Assembly: GCF_000484535.1 (NCBI RefSeq)
Contig: NC_022600.1
Location: forward strand, 1,116,001-1,180,000
Length of the DNA stretch: 64,000 nt
DNA from: Gloeobacter kilaueensis JS1
GTDB taxonomy: Bacteria; Cyanobacteriota; Cyanobacteriia; Gloeobacterales; Gloeobacteraceae
Direction: 5' to 3'
Positions 1-7,627 of the stretch are shown here, one piece after another. How positions within the stretch are numbered: the first letter of the stretch is position 1; each line of letters begins with the position of its first letter. Under the pieces are notes generated by a model, which was not told the origin of the DNA, did not search any database, and saw only the letters and a program-made list of their open reading frames with translations. The position numbers were made by a program, and so were the translations under genes.

Positions 1-923
1 TTGAATAGAGCGATTGCCCGGTCGTTGTCTGCTTTGTTGGTGCGCCGATAATATTCGAGGCCCTTGAGGTAGAAGTCGTAGGCGGTCAGGCTTGCCGTCG
101 GTACCTGATCGATGTGGTTTTTTTCGGTGTCGGTGAGCTTTGCTTTGAGCTTGTGGGCGATCTGGGTGGCCACGTCCGCCTGAATAGCAAACACGTCCGT
201 CAACTTGCGGTCGTAGTCCTCCGACCACAGTTGGGCGCTGGTGCGCGGATCGATGAGCTGCCCGACGATGCGCACGCGGTTGCCCTCCCGGCGCACCGAA
301 CCGGTGAGAACCGTGCTGACTTTTAATTCTTCGGCGATCGCGGCGATGCTTTTTTTGCTGCCCTTGTACTGGAGGGCGGCACCGCTGGAGATCACCGTCA
401 GATCGGCGATTTTGCCCAGTTCGTTGGTGATATCGACCGTCATGCCGTCGCTGAAGTAGGCACTCTGCCTGTCGCCGTCGAGGTTCTCAAAGGGCAACAC
501 GGCGATCGAGTGGCCTGCGGCTGCTGGGAGCGTCGCCCGCGTCCCCCACCAGAAGACAACGGCGAGCAGCACCACCTCCAGCACTGCAATACCCGCCAGA
601 AGCGCGTAGCGCCGTTTGAACAAAGAAGCGAACCAGCCACTGCCGGGACTGCTCGCCTCGACGCTGGTGGTAGCTGAAGCTTTGGCCGGGGCGTTGTTGA
701 GCTGGTAGCTGAGGACGCCGATGATCAAAATACAGCCAATCGTCACCCCCAACAGCAGGGGGCTGGTGACGACTCTTTGATCGGAGAGCCGGGAATTGAG
801 CCAGGTGAGTATGGAGTTGAGCAACACCACACTGACTGGCAGCACAAGGGGATGGAGCCTGGACAAGGAGGGAAAGCCAATCGCGCGGAAAACCAGCTTA
901 AATGCTGGGGAGCCCAAATGCAC
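1..923 (-). CDS. Membrane-anchored TolB-like/TPR protein (3' end outside window)
   Basis: The reading frame stays open to the left edge, so the C-terminus is missing; about 307 codons are visible. I place the start at GTG 921-923, just beyond the stop of the upstream M61 peptidase gene. Three hydrophobic segments (roughly residues 12-32, 48-70 and 100-120) precede a soluble domain beginning SIAVLPFENL and containing VLTGSVRREG and AQLWSEDYDR. These are hallmarks of the CsgG/FlgO-like domain found next to TPR repeats in adenylate-cyclase-like regulators. The last visible residues (AYDFYLKGLEYYRR) look like the first TPR helix. Family members usually carry a cyclase or winged-helix domain at the N-terminus; here membrane helices replace it. 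The function is unknown; a scaffold or sensory role is only an inference. Confidence 0.7.
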   Translation of the reverse strand, partial: MHLGSPAFKLVFRAIGFPSLSRLHPLVLPVSVVLLNSILTWLNSRLSDQRVVTSPLLLGVTIGCILIIGVLSYQLNNAPAKASATTSVEASSPGSGWFASLFKRRYALLAGIAVLEVVLLAVVFWWGTRATLPAAAGHSIAVLPFENLDGDRQSAYFSDGMTVDITNELGKIADLTVISSGAALQYKGSKKSIAAIAEELKVSTVLTGSVRREGNRVRIVGQLIDPRTSAQLWSEDYDRKLTDVFAIQADVATQIAHKLKAKLTDTEKNHIDQVPTASLTAYDFYLKGLEYYRRTNKADNDRAIALF

Positions 924-940
924 GCATTCGATACACAGCG

Positions 941-2671
941 TTAAGCCGGACCCAGCCAGGCTGTGAGCCGTTCGCGCTGCTCATTGGTTGCGTCGTTGGA
1001 GACGCTCAGGGTATAGCCCGTCGGTCGCGGTGCATCCAGCCAGACCGTGCTGCTCACCAGCTCCTCGCGGCGGAAGTAGGCCACCTCGATAGCCGTCCCA
1101 GGCTGCAGCTCCGCGAGGCGGTCCTTGAGGGTGGCGTGGGTCACCTTCCAGCCGCCGAGAGCGACCAGTTCGTCGCCGTGGTTGAGCCCTGCTTTTTGAG
1201 CCGGAGAATCGGCTTCGACGGTCTGCACGAGGGTGCGGCCATTTTGCTCCTGGGTGCGCAGGCCCAGACAGGGCGGTGCGTCCTCCAGTCCCTGGGCGAC
1301 AAGTTTCAGACCGTAGGGCGCAAAGCCAGCGTCAAAATCGAGTTCCGCCGTCGAGCGCAAGTAGCGATCGAAAAAGTCGCCAGGCTCGTATCCTGCTGCC
1401 TGGGCGATGATCTGCTCCAGCTCATCCTCCGGGAAACTCACATCCTCTCTGCCGTAGTGCTGCCAGAGATAGCGCATTGCCGCGTCGAGCGAGCGCTCGC
1501 CCCCGGTTTGCAGCCGAATGTCGAGATCGAGAAGCAAGCAGACGAGCTGGCCTTTGAGGTAGTACGAAATCTGGGCGTTGGCTGAATTTTCGTTCGGGCG
1601 GTAGAGCTTGATCCAGGTATCGAAGCTCGATTCGGCGAGGGGCTGCACCCGGCGGCCAGGGGTAGCAAGAAAACGGCTGATCTGCCCACCCAGCAATTTT
1701 AGATAGTGCTTGCGGTTGTAGAGGCCCGCCCGCAGGGGAATCAACTCGTCGTAGTAGCTGGTCGCCCCCTCCATGAACCAAAGGGCGCGGGTGTAATTTT
1801 CTTGCCCGTAGTCGAAGCGATCTAAAGTCGAGGGCCGGATGCGCTTGACGTTCCAGAGATGAAAAAATTCGTGGGCGACCAGATTGAGAAACTTAAAATA
1901 TTTTTCTTCGGGCTGCAGCTCGAAGCGCGGATAGAGTAGCGTCGTCGAGTTGCGGTGCTCAAGACCACCGTAGCTGTCGGCAAAGTGGACGATAAAGACG
2001 TAGTGATCGTAGGGCAATTCGCCAAAGAGCTTGGCCTCGGTGACGATGATACTTTCGAGATCCGGCAAAAAGCGATTGAAATCGAGGTTGCTCTTGCCCC
2101 AGACTGCCAGGGTGTGGGGCCTGCCCAGCACCGTAAACGGGATGATCCGGTGGGTGCCCACCTCAAAGGGGCTATCGACCAGCTCGTCGTAGCTGGTAGC
2201 GCGGTAAGTGTTTTGTTGCCGCTCCACTGCGCTCAGGGCCGTTGTCACCCGCCATTCAGGATGGAGCGGCTCGACGCTCACCTCGCAGGGCAGCGCTTCG
2301 AGGCCGGGAACGTACAGAAACAGACAGGCACCGTTGAAGTAGGCGTGGGTGGTGTCGAGGTGGCTGGTGCGCACGGTCAGTTCGTTGGCGTAGACCCGAT
2401 AAGTGATGTGCAGGCTGGCGATACCGGCTGTTTCGACCTGCCAGGTCTGCTTGGCGGTCTTGCGCCAGCGCGGCGATGCTCCGGCGGCACTTTGAACCGC
2501 AAAATCCTGCAGATGTCGGCTGTACTCGCGCACCAGGTAGGAGCCGGGTGTCCAGACGGGCAATTTTAGCCACAGACTGTCCGATTGCCAGCCTTCGATC
2601 ACCATCTCGACATCAAAAAGGTGGGCATGGGCCTGTTCCATGCTCACCCGATAGCGGATCGTCGTCGTCAT
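941..2671 (-). CDS. M61 family metallopeptidase with PDZ domain
   Basis: This 576-residue protein matches the M61 glycyl-aminopeptidase-like family (COG3975). Its N-terminal beta-rich domain is followed by a gluzincin catalytic core with GGLEH at 235-239, the zinc motif HEFFH at 267-271 and the presumed third ligand Glu301 in WFMEGATSYY. A PDZ domain with the carboxylate-binding loop CLGLR lies in the last quarter, about 455-545. No signal peptide is visible, so the enzyme is probably cytosolic and removes N-terminal residues, typically Gly or Ala, from peptides. It ends 17 nt before the start of the TolB-like gene and could be co-transcribed with it. Confidence 0.88.
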   Translation of the reverse strand: MTTTIRYRVSMEQAHAHLFDVEMVIEGWQSDSLWLKLPVWTPGSYLVREYSRHLQDFAVQSAAGASPRWRKTAKQTWQVETAGIASLHITYRVYANELTVRTSHLDTTHAYFNGACLFLYVPGLEALPCEVSVEPLHPEWRVTTALSAVERQQNTYRATSYDELVDSPFEVGTHRIIPFTVLGRPHTLAVWGKSNLDFNRFLPDLESIIVTEAKLFGELPYDHYVFIVHFADSYGGLEHRNSTTLLYPRFELQPEEKYFKFLNLVAHEFFHLWNVKRIRPSTLDRFDYGQENYTRALWFMEGATSYYDELIPLRAGLYNRKHYLKLLGGQISRFLATPGRRVQPLAESSFDTWIKLYRPNENSANAQISYYLKGQLVCLLLDLDIRLQTGGERSLDAAMRYLWQHYGREDVSFPEDELEQIIAQAAGYEPGDFFDRYLRSTAELDFDAGFAPYGLKLVAQGLEDAPPCLGLRTQEQNGRTLVQTVEADSPAQKAGLNHGDELVALGGWKVTHATLKDRLAELQPGTAIEVAYFRREELVSSTVWLDAPRPTGYTLSVSNDATNEQRERLTAWLGPA

Positions 2672-2703
2672 GAGTCTTGCTTACGGTTTGGCGTGGGTCT
2701 ATT

Positions 2704-2991
2704 TTAGACCGGCAGGGAGCGCAGCCCTTCGACCAGCAACTGGCCGCCTACCTGCAATGCCAGAAACGCCAGGATGGGCGAGAGGTCGATGCCGCCTAGA
2801 GGCGGGATGATCGAGCGGAAGAGGTTGAGGTAAGGGTCGGTCAACTGGCTCAATATCGCCCAGGGATTGCGCGACCAGTCGATATTCGGGAACCAGCTCA
2901 GTAGCACCCGTACAAACAGCAGGACAATGTAGATCTGAATAAAATTTCCCAGCGCATCCGCCAGAGTCTGTGAGATCATCGCTACCGTCAC
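2704..2991 (-). CDS. YggT family membrane protein
   Basis: The 95-residue protein has two hydrophobic hairpins (about 10-32 and 68-90) flanking the signature WFPNIDWSRNPWAILSQLTD and YLNLFRSIIPP, which define the YggT/YlmG family. In cyanobacteria and plastids, YlmG proteins affect nucleoid or cell-division organisation, and E. coli YggT has been linked to osmotic tolerance; the role here is inferred only from family. The gene lies 32 nt upstream of the M61 peptidase gene on the same strand. No ylmF/sepF or divIVA neighbour is present. Confidence 0.85.
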   Translation of the reverse strand: MTVAMISQTLADALGNFIQIYIVLLFVRVLLSWFPNIDWSRNPWAILSQLTDPYLNLFRSIIPPLGGIDLSPILAFLALQVGGQLLVEGLRSLPV

Positions 2992-3028
2992 CGAATGCTT
3001 CTTTCTTTAGGGTAGTCGATCGTTTCGC

Positions 3029-3340
3029 TCAGGGGGAAGCGGCAGGTGCCGCCGGATCCGGCGGCTCGTCGGGTTGAGCGCTCGTCGAGGTGAGCCGATC
3101 GCGGGTCTGCTCGATTGCCTGGTTCAGTTCGGCAATTTTTTCGTCGAGCACGCGCCGGGCATCTTCGAGGCTGCTCGGAGCCACTGGTTGCTGGGGCACG
3201 CTCTCGGGCTCGGCGGTGCGATCGCGGCGCAACCGTGGCATCAGCAAGCCCGTGAGTACCCCGCCGACGACTGCTCCGATCACAGCGCCCGTCACCAGCC
3301 CATCTAAAAAGCCGTCCTGCTCGCCGCTACCTTGCGCCAT
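3029..3340 (-). CDS. Small YtxH-like membrane protein
   Basis: This 103-residue protein has one glycine-rich membrane segment (LVTGAVIGAVVGGVLTGLL, about 14-33). A basic stretch, a Pro-rich linker, a short amphipathic helix (LDEKIAELNQAIEQTRDRL) and a Pro/Ala tail follow. The layout resembles YtxH-type stress-associated proteins, but no catalytic motif is seen. It precedes yggT by about 37 nt on the same strand and diverges from deoC. Function unknown. Confidence 0.6.
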   Translation of the reverse strand: MAQGSGEQDGFLDGLVTGAVIGAVVGGVLTGLLMPRLRRDRTAEPESVPQQPVAPSSLEDARRVLDEKIAELNQAIEQTRDRLTSTSAQPDEPPDPAAPAASP

Positions 3341-3455
3341 GATCTGTCTTTCCTGTTTTTCTCAAGAATAGCGGTTGGACGGCGCTGCTCCTCTATCCCA
3401 ACCAGCGAATCAGAGTATTCTGTTGAAAAATTCACCACTGAAAGGATCGATCCCG

Positions 3456-4136
3456 ATGATCAGCAGCCATCCTGAGATCGAACTGGCCGGTTTTATCGAA
3501 CAGACCTGCTTGAAGCCGACCACCACCGCAGACGATATTCGTCAAATCTGCTGGGAAGCGCAGCGCTACCGCTTTGGGGCCGTCTGTGTCGCTCCTGTCT
3601 ATGCCCGGCTCGCCGTCGAGCAACTGCACAAGCAAAAGCCCAAAATCTTCACCGTCGTCGGTTTTCCCCTCGGTCTGAGCACGGCGGCAGCCAAGCTCTA
3701 CGAGGCGGAGGAAGCGGCGGCGATGGGCGTGGACGGGCTGGAGGTGATGGTCAATCTCGGCGCTGTCAAATCCGGGCAGTACAACGTTATCTACGAAGAA
3801 CTGGGCCGGATCGTCGATGCGGTCAGCTGCGAGGTGCGCGCCATTCTCGAATGGAATTTGCTCGACGGCGACGAGCGCAAACACCTCGCCGAGGTCTGCC
3901 TCGATGTCGGTGTCAGTATGCTCAAAACCAGCGCCGGCTGGTCCGGCCTGGTCAAGACAGAAGATGTTCAGGCGCTCCGGCGCGTCGTGCGCAACCAGCT
4001 GGGCATCAAGGTGGCAGGTGGCGTCCACAGCCTCAGCCAGGCGCTCGAACTGCTCGCCGCCGGTGCCAATCGCCTCGGTACCAGCCGGGGAGTCGAGATT
4101 CTGCGCGAACAGCACCGGCTGGAGGAGACCGCCTGA
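3456..4136 (+). CDS. deoC: Deoxyribose-phosphate aldolase
   Basis: This class I aldolase (226 aa) interconverts 2-deoxyribose 5-phosphate with glyceraldehyde 3-phosphate and acetaldehyde in deoxynucleoside catabolism. Lys157 in SMLKTSAGW is the expected Schiff-base residue and Lys185 in IKVAGGVHS the proton-relay lysine. In the strand motif usually written DEIDMV, this protein has DGLEVM, so Glu replaces the usual Asp. I chose ATG 3456 because AAAGGA stands about 10 nt upstream and the protein then begins at the family's usual N-terminus; the frame is open further upstream without homology. Its stop overlaps the ATG of the next gene (TGATG). Confidence 0.93.
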   Translation: MISSHPEIELAGFIEQTCLKPTTTADDIRQICWEAQRYRFGAVCVAPVYARLAVEQLHKQKPKIFTVVGFPLGLSTAAAKLYEAEEAAAMGVDGLEVMVNLGAVKSGQYNVIYEELGRIVDAVSCEVRAILEWNLLDGDERKHLAEVCLDVGVSMLKTSAGWSGLVKTEDVQALRRVVRNQLGIKVAGGVHSLSQALELLAAGANRLGTSRGVEILREQHRLEETA

Positions 4137-5026
4137 TGAAGGCCGGGCGAATCGTTGCGCTGGCACTCGCTATTTTTGCCGCGCTCGCGCCTGGCGGTTG
4201 GGCGGAGGAGCTGGCGCTCCGGCGAGTCAACGGCATCTACGAGCTGCCGGTGCGGATCAACAACGCCCTCACCCTCAACTTCATCGTCGATACCGGAGCA
4301 GCGGAGGTGTCGATCCCGGACGAGGTCGGTCTGTCGCTGGTGCGGGCCGGGGTGCTCCAGCCACGGGACGCCCTGCCCGACCGCATCTACACCGACGCCA
4401 GCGGTCAGGCGGTTCGTCGCCGCCGGGTGATGCTGCGCAGCCTCAAAGTCGGCAGCTTCGAGGTGCGCAACGTTCCAGCCAGCATCGGCGGCAGCGCGGG
4501 CCTGTTGCTTCTGGGGCAGAGTTTTCTCGCCCGCGTTCCTTCCTGGACGATCGACAACCGCCGCCAGGTGATCGCTATCGGGCCGCCCGCCCTCAAAGCT
4601 GCCGCCGCACCGCTCGCCGAGGACGTCAACGAACCCGACGCCAATGGCCGCACGCCCCTGATGCGCAGTGTCATCGACGGCAACACCGTCAATGTCCGTA
4701 CCCTGCTCGTGCGGGGAGCGGACGTTGGCCGCCGCGACAACGCCGGTTGGACCGCCCTGATGCTCGCCGCTGCCCAGGGCGATGCGCTTCTCATCAAAAC
4801 CCTCGCGGAGGCAGGGGCTGACCCCAACGCCAAAAACAGCGCTGGTTGGACGGCTCTACTCTCGGCGGCGTCGCGGGGCGATCTGGCCGTCGTTCAGGCT
4901 TTGATCTCAGCTGGTGCCGACGTCAACATCCGCAACAACAGCGGCTGGACCGCCCTGATGGCAGCCCAGCAACACAACGATGCCCAGATGATCCAGCTCC
5001 TTAAAAAAGCGGGGGCCACAAACTGA
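4136..5026 (+). CDS. Secreted retropepsin-like aspartic protease with ankyrin repeats
   Basis: A signal peptide (about residues 1-23, ending GGWA) is followed by a retropepsin-like domain with the catalytic FIVDTGAAEVSI motif (Asp52-Thr53-Gly54) and a later hydrophobic LLLLGQSFL segment matching the family's second signature. From about residue 170 four ankyrin repeats follow (GRTPLMRSV, GWTALMLAA, GWTALLSAA, GWTALMAAQ). One DTG per chain implies a homodimeric protease. The ATG overlaps the deoC stop, so translation is probably coupled, though no metabolic link to deoC is evident. Export is predicted from the signal peptide; the substrate is unknown and ankyrin repeats may provide it. Confidence 0.78.
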   Translation: MKAGRIVALALAIFAALAPGGWAEELALRRVNGIYELPVRINNALTLNFIVDTGAAEVSIPDEVGLSLVRAGVLQPRDALPDRIYTDASGQAVRRRRVMLRSLKVGSFEVRNVPASIGGSAGLLLLGQSFLARVPSWTIDNRRQVIAIGPPALKAAAAPLAEDVNEPDANGRTPLMRSVIDGNTVNVRTLLVRGADVGRRDNAGWTALMLAAAQGDALLIKTLAEAGADPNAKNSAGWTALLSAASRGDLAVVQALISAGADVNIRNNSGWTALMAAQQHNDAQMIQLLKKAGATN

Positions 5027-5050
5027 CCTGTGCTCAGCCGCCCAAAAAAA

Positions 5051-5075
5051 GGGAGCCTGGTGGCTCCCTGAATAC
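5051..5075 (-). terminator. Intrinsic terminator of the BAX inhibitor-1 gene
   Basis: GGGAGCC (5051-5057) and GGCTCCC (5062-5068) form a perfect 7-bp stem with a 4-nt loop. Read on the minus strand the hairpin is followed by seven T residues (the A-run at 5044-5050), which is the classical rho-independent layout for the gene ending at 5090. On the plus strand there is no T tract, so termination of the protease gene from that side would be weak. Confidence 0.75.
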
Positions 5076-5089
5076 CTCCCCCTGCAAAC

Positions 5090-5773
5090 CTAGTCGCGGC
5101 TGCTGCCGCCGAAGATGCGCAAGAAAGCCAGGAACAAATTCAGAAAATCAAGGTAGAGGTTCAAGGCGATCTGGCCGGCGGTCTGGTTGAAGCGGTTGTC
5201 GCGGGCCATGTTCAGATCGAAGGCGGTAAAGGCGGTGAAGACAATCACCGTGATCCACGAGATCACCAGATCCGTGACCGGCGACTTGAGCAAGAAGATG
5301 TTGAGCAGCGAGGAGATGATGATCCCCAACAGGGCCATAAACAGAATGCTGCCCCAGTTGCTCAGATCTTTTTTGGTCGTCCAGCCGTAGATCGCCCCCG
5401 CTGCGAACGTCGCTCCGGCAGAGACGAGCGCCTTGAGCAAAATGCCCTGGCCGACACTGCTGGCTAGATAAATGCTCGCGATCGGTGCGAGGACCAGACC
5501 TGTGACACCGGCATAAACAAAAAGCAAGACCAGCGAGAGGTTGTCGGCGTTTTTGGACCACGAACGTACAGTCCCGATCGCTAGGATCAGCCCGAACTGA
5601 ACGATGATGAGCGGCCAGAACCAGGCGGCGATGCCGGGCAAGAAGGACGCCCACCAGGAGATCGCTCCAGTCAGGCCCAGAGAGATGCCCATCGCCGCAA
5701 ACGCGCCCGGCAGGTTGGAAGCGCGCAACTCCCGCTGTCTATTTAGACCCGTCGAATCGGAGTAACCGTACAT
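5090..5773 (-). CDS. BAX inhibitor-1/YccA family membrane protein
   Basis: The 227-residue protein has seven hydrophobic helices and the BI-1 family pattern, including a C-terminal FTAFDLNMARD with membrane-proximal Asp residues and a final amphipathic LYLDFLNLFLAFLRIFGG. BI-1/YetJ proteins are pH-sensitive calcium-leak channels. I chose ATG 5773 (MYGYSDSTG) rather than the open frame upstream, which would run into the divergent xth leader. A strong terminator follows the gene at 5051-5075. Confidence 0.88.
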   Translation of the reverse strand: MYGYSDSTGLNRQRELRASNLPGAFAAMGISLGLTGAISWWASFLPGIAAWFWPLIIVQFGLILAIGTVRSWSKNADNLSLVLLFVYAGVTGLVLAPIASIYLASSVGQGILLKALVSAGATFAAGAIYGWTTKKDLSNWGSILFMALLGIIISSLLNIFLLKSPVTDLVISWITVIVFTAFTAFDLNMARDNRFNQTAGQIALNLYLDFLNLFLAFLRIFGGSSRD

Positions 5774-5875
5774 TGAACGTTTCTCATCAGGATGTACAGC
5801 ACTTATTTTAACACCACGATTTTTTACAGGCATCTCCATTCAGCGCTGACACCGGGCGGTGATAGTCTCAAGAGC

Positions 5876-6706
5876 GTGAACACGCTGACCGTTGCCTCCT
5901 GGAACGTCAATTCGATCACCGTGCGCCTCGCCCAGGTGATCGACTGGCTGAATGTCCACCGTCCGGACGTGCTCTGTCTGCAGGAGACAAAGATCCCGGA
6001 CGAGCGCTTTCCGAAAGCGGCGATCGAAGCGGTGGGCTATCAGGTCGTCTACAGCGGCCAGAAAGCTTACAACGGCGTTGCCATCCTCAGCCGCCTGCCC
6101 ATATCCCAGGTGCGTTCCAGCCTGCCGGGAGACGACGAGACTGCCCAGAAGCGGCTGATCGCAGCGACGATCGCCGGTATCGAGGTCGTCAACGTCTATG
6201 TTCCCAACGGCTCGGAGGTCGGTTCCGAAAAATTTGCCTACAAGCTCGCCTGGCTCGAACGGCTGTACCGGTGGTTCGAGCGCGACTTTGATCCCCAGGG
6301 TGCGGTGCTGCTGTGCGGCGACTTTAACATTGCCCCGGAGGCCCGCGACGTCTACGACGCCCAGGCTGTTGCGGGCAAGGTGCTCTTTCACCCGGACGAA
6401 CACGCCGCCCTCGCCCGCCTGCAGCAATGGGGTCTTATCGATACATTGCGCATCCACACCGAAGAGGCGGGGCTTTTTAGCTGGTGGGACTACCGCGCCG
6501 CCGCCTTCCGGCGCAACCTCGGGATGCGCATCGATCAGATCTGGGTGAGCGCCCCTTTAGCAGCGCGCTGCACAGCAGGCTGGATCGACCGACAGATGCG
6601 CGCCGCAGACTCGCCCTCCGATCATGTGCCGGTGGTGGCTTCTTTTGAAATAGATTCAGAGGCGCGGGATCCCGGCGGGAGCGTCCTGGAACTGGAGAGC
6701 CGGTAG
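5876..6706 (+). CDS. xth: Exodeoxyribonuclease III
   Basis: This 276-residue endonuclease/exonuclease/phosphatase-fold enzyme acts in base excision repair by cleaving AP sites. Visible motifs are the N-terminal SWNVNS, Glu37 in CLQETK for metal binding, CGDFNIAP with the catalytic Asp/Asn pair, and the C-terminal SDHVPV. The most likely start is GTG 5876 because the protein then begins NTLTVASWNVNS, as in the family. The 3' end overlaps the convergent phosphoesterase gene by 51 nt. Confidence 0.92.
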   Translation: MNTLTVASWNVNSITVRLAQVIDWLNVHRPDVLCLQETKIPDERFPKAAIEAVGYQVVYSGQKAYNGVAILSRLPISQVRSSLPGDDETAQKRLIAATIAGIEVVNVYVPNGSEVGSEKFAYKLAWLERLYRWFERDFDPQGAVLLCGDFNIAPEARDVYDAQAVAGKVLFHPDEHAALARLQQWGLIDTLRIHTEEAGLFSWWDYRAAAFRRNLGMRIDQIWVSAPLAARCTAGWIDRQMRAADSPSDHVPVVASFEIDSEARDPGGSVLELESR

Positions 6707-7549
6707 CGGGAGGGCAATCCGGCCAGAGCGATCGCAGTTGCCGCCTGTCACCAGTGGGTACCAGAGGGGCGTTTGCCCCTCTGGGCGCACCGGCAGCCAG
6801 TCGTAGCGCAGATAGACCTGGCCTGCCTCGCGAAGGATCTGGATCGGGCGGATCGCATTCGGGGGGCCACCGAGGGCCGGGGCACTCAGGTGCGCTCGGC
6901 GGCCAGTGCGCCAGAAGCGCGGAAAGTGCAGGTGACCGTTGACGAGCACTGCGACGTTCGGCGCTGCAGCCAGAGCCTCGCTCAATTGCAGACTGTCCGC
7001 TGGCCGAAAGCGCCAGTCCCAGCCAGGAGCTGCGACGATGGGCGGATGGTGCAGGGCAACGATTGTTACTTCTTCGCGGTGGATTCGTAGCTCCTCGCCC
7101 AGCCATGCCTGCTGTTCGGCGGAGAGTACCCCCTGCATCCGGGGAGCAGTCTCGGGGATCGAGTCGAGGGCGATGAGCCGGTAGCCATTTTTAAGGGCAC
7201 AGCTGTAAAAAAGCCGCCCCGGCAATCCCAGCCGTCGAGCCAGTGCCCGTTTGCCCAATTGCCCCGGCCCCGGCTCGACTGCGACGTCGTGGTTACCGGC
7301 CACCACATAGTAGGGGCAGGGGAGATCGGCGACAATTTCGAAGAACTGATCGAGGGCGGCTTCCTCCGCTCGATCGAGCAGGTCGCCCGTAAAGAGGACG
7401 AACTCCACCCCCGGCAGGCGCTGGACAGCTTCGACAGCCCTGCGCAGCAGCGCCGCCGGGTCCGCCGACAGCCACCAGTTGGTTGGAGCCAACCCAGCCC
7501 GCAGGTGGATGTCGGATATCTGAACGAAGTTGAGCAAAGTTTCAGTCAT
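6656..7549 (-). CDS. Icc/CpdA-like metallophosphoesterase
   Basis: This 297-residue protein carries the full class III cyclic-nucleotide phosphodiesterase motif series: SDIHL near the N-terminus, FTGDLLDRA, VAGNHDVAV, ALHHPPI and NGHLHFP. These supply the dinuclear metal site. The substrate cannot be read from sequence; cAMP hydrolysis, as in CpdA, is one possibility. The gene lies just beyond secA on the same strand (78 nt). Its last 51 nt overlap the end of xth on the other strand. Confidence 0.85.
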   Translation of the reverse strand: MTETLLNFVQISDIHLRAGLAPTNWWLSADPAALLRRAVEAVQRLPGVEFVLFTGDLLDRAEEAALDQFFEIVADLPCPYYVVAGNHDVAVEPGPGQLGKRALARRLGLPGRLFYSCALKNGYRLIALDSIPETAPRMQGVLSAEQQAWLGEELRIHREEVTIVALHHPPIVAAPGWDWRFRPADSLQLSEALAAAPNVAVLVNGHLHFPRFWRTGRRAHLSAPALGGPPNAIRPIQILREAGQVYLRYDWLPVRPEGQTPLWYPLVTGGNCDRSGRIALPLPALQFQDAPAGIPRL

Positions 7550-7627
7550 AAAGTCAGGGAGAAATAGCCAGAAAGTCAGTCTGTCTTCTTTGCTCTAGCC
7601 GGACCGCGAACTGAAGGCTTCTGGTAC

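Noticed and set aside
5051-5068. Hairpin as plus-strand terminator of the protease-ankyrin gene
   Set aside because: No T tract follows on that strand; the T tract is on the minus side.
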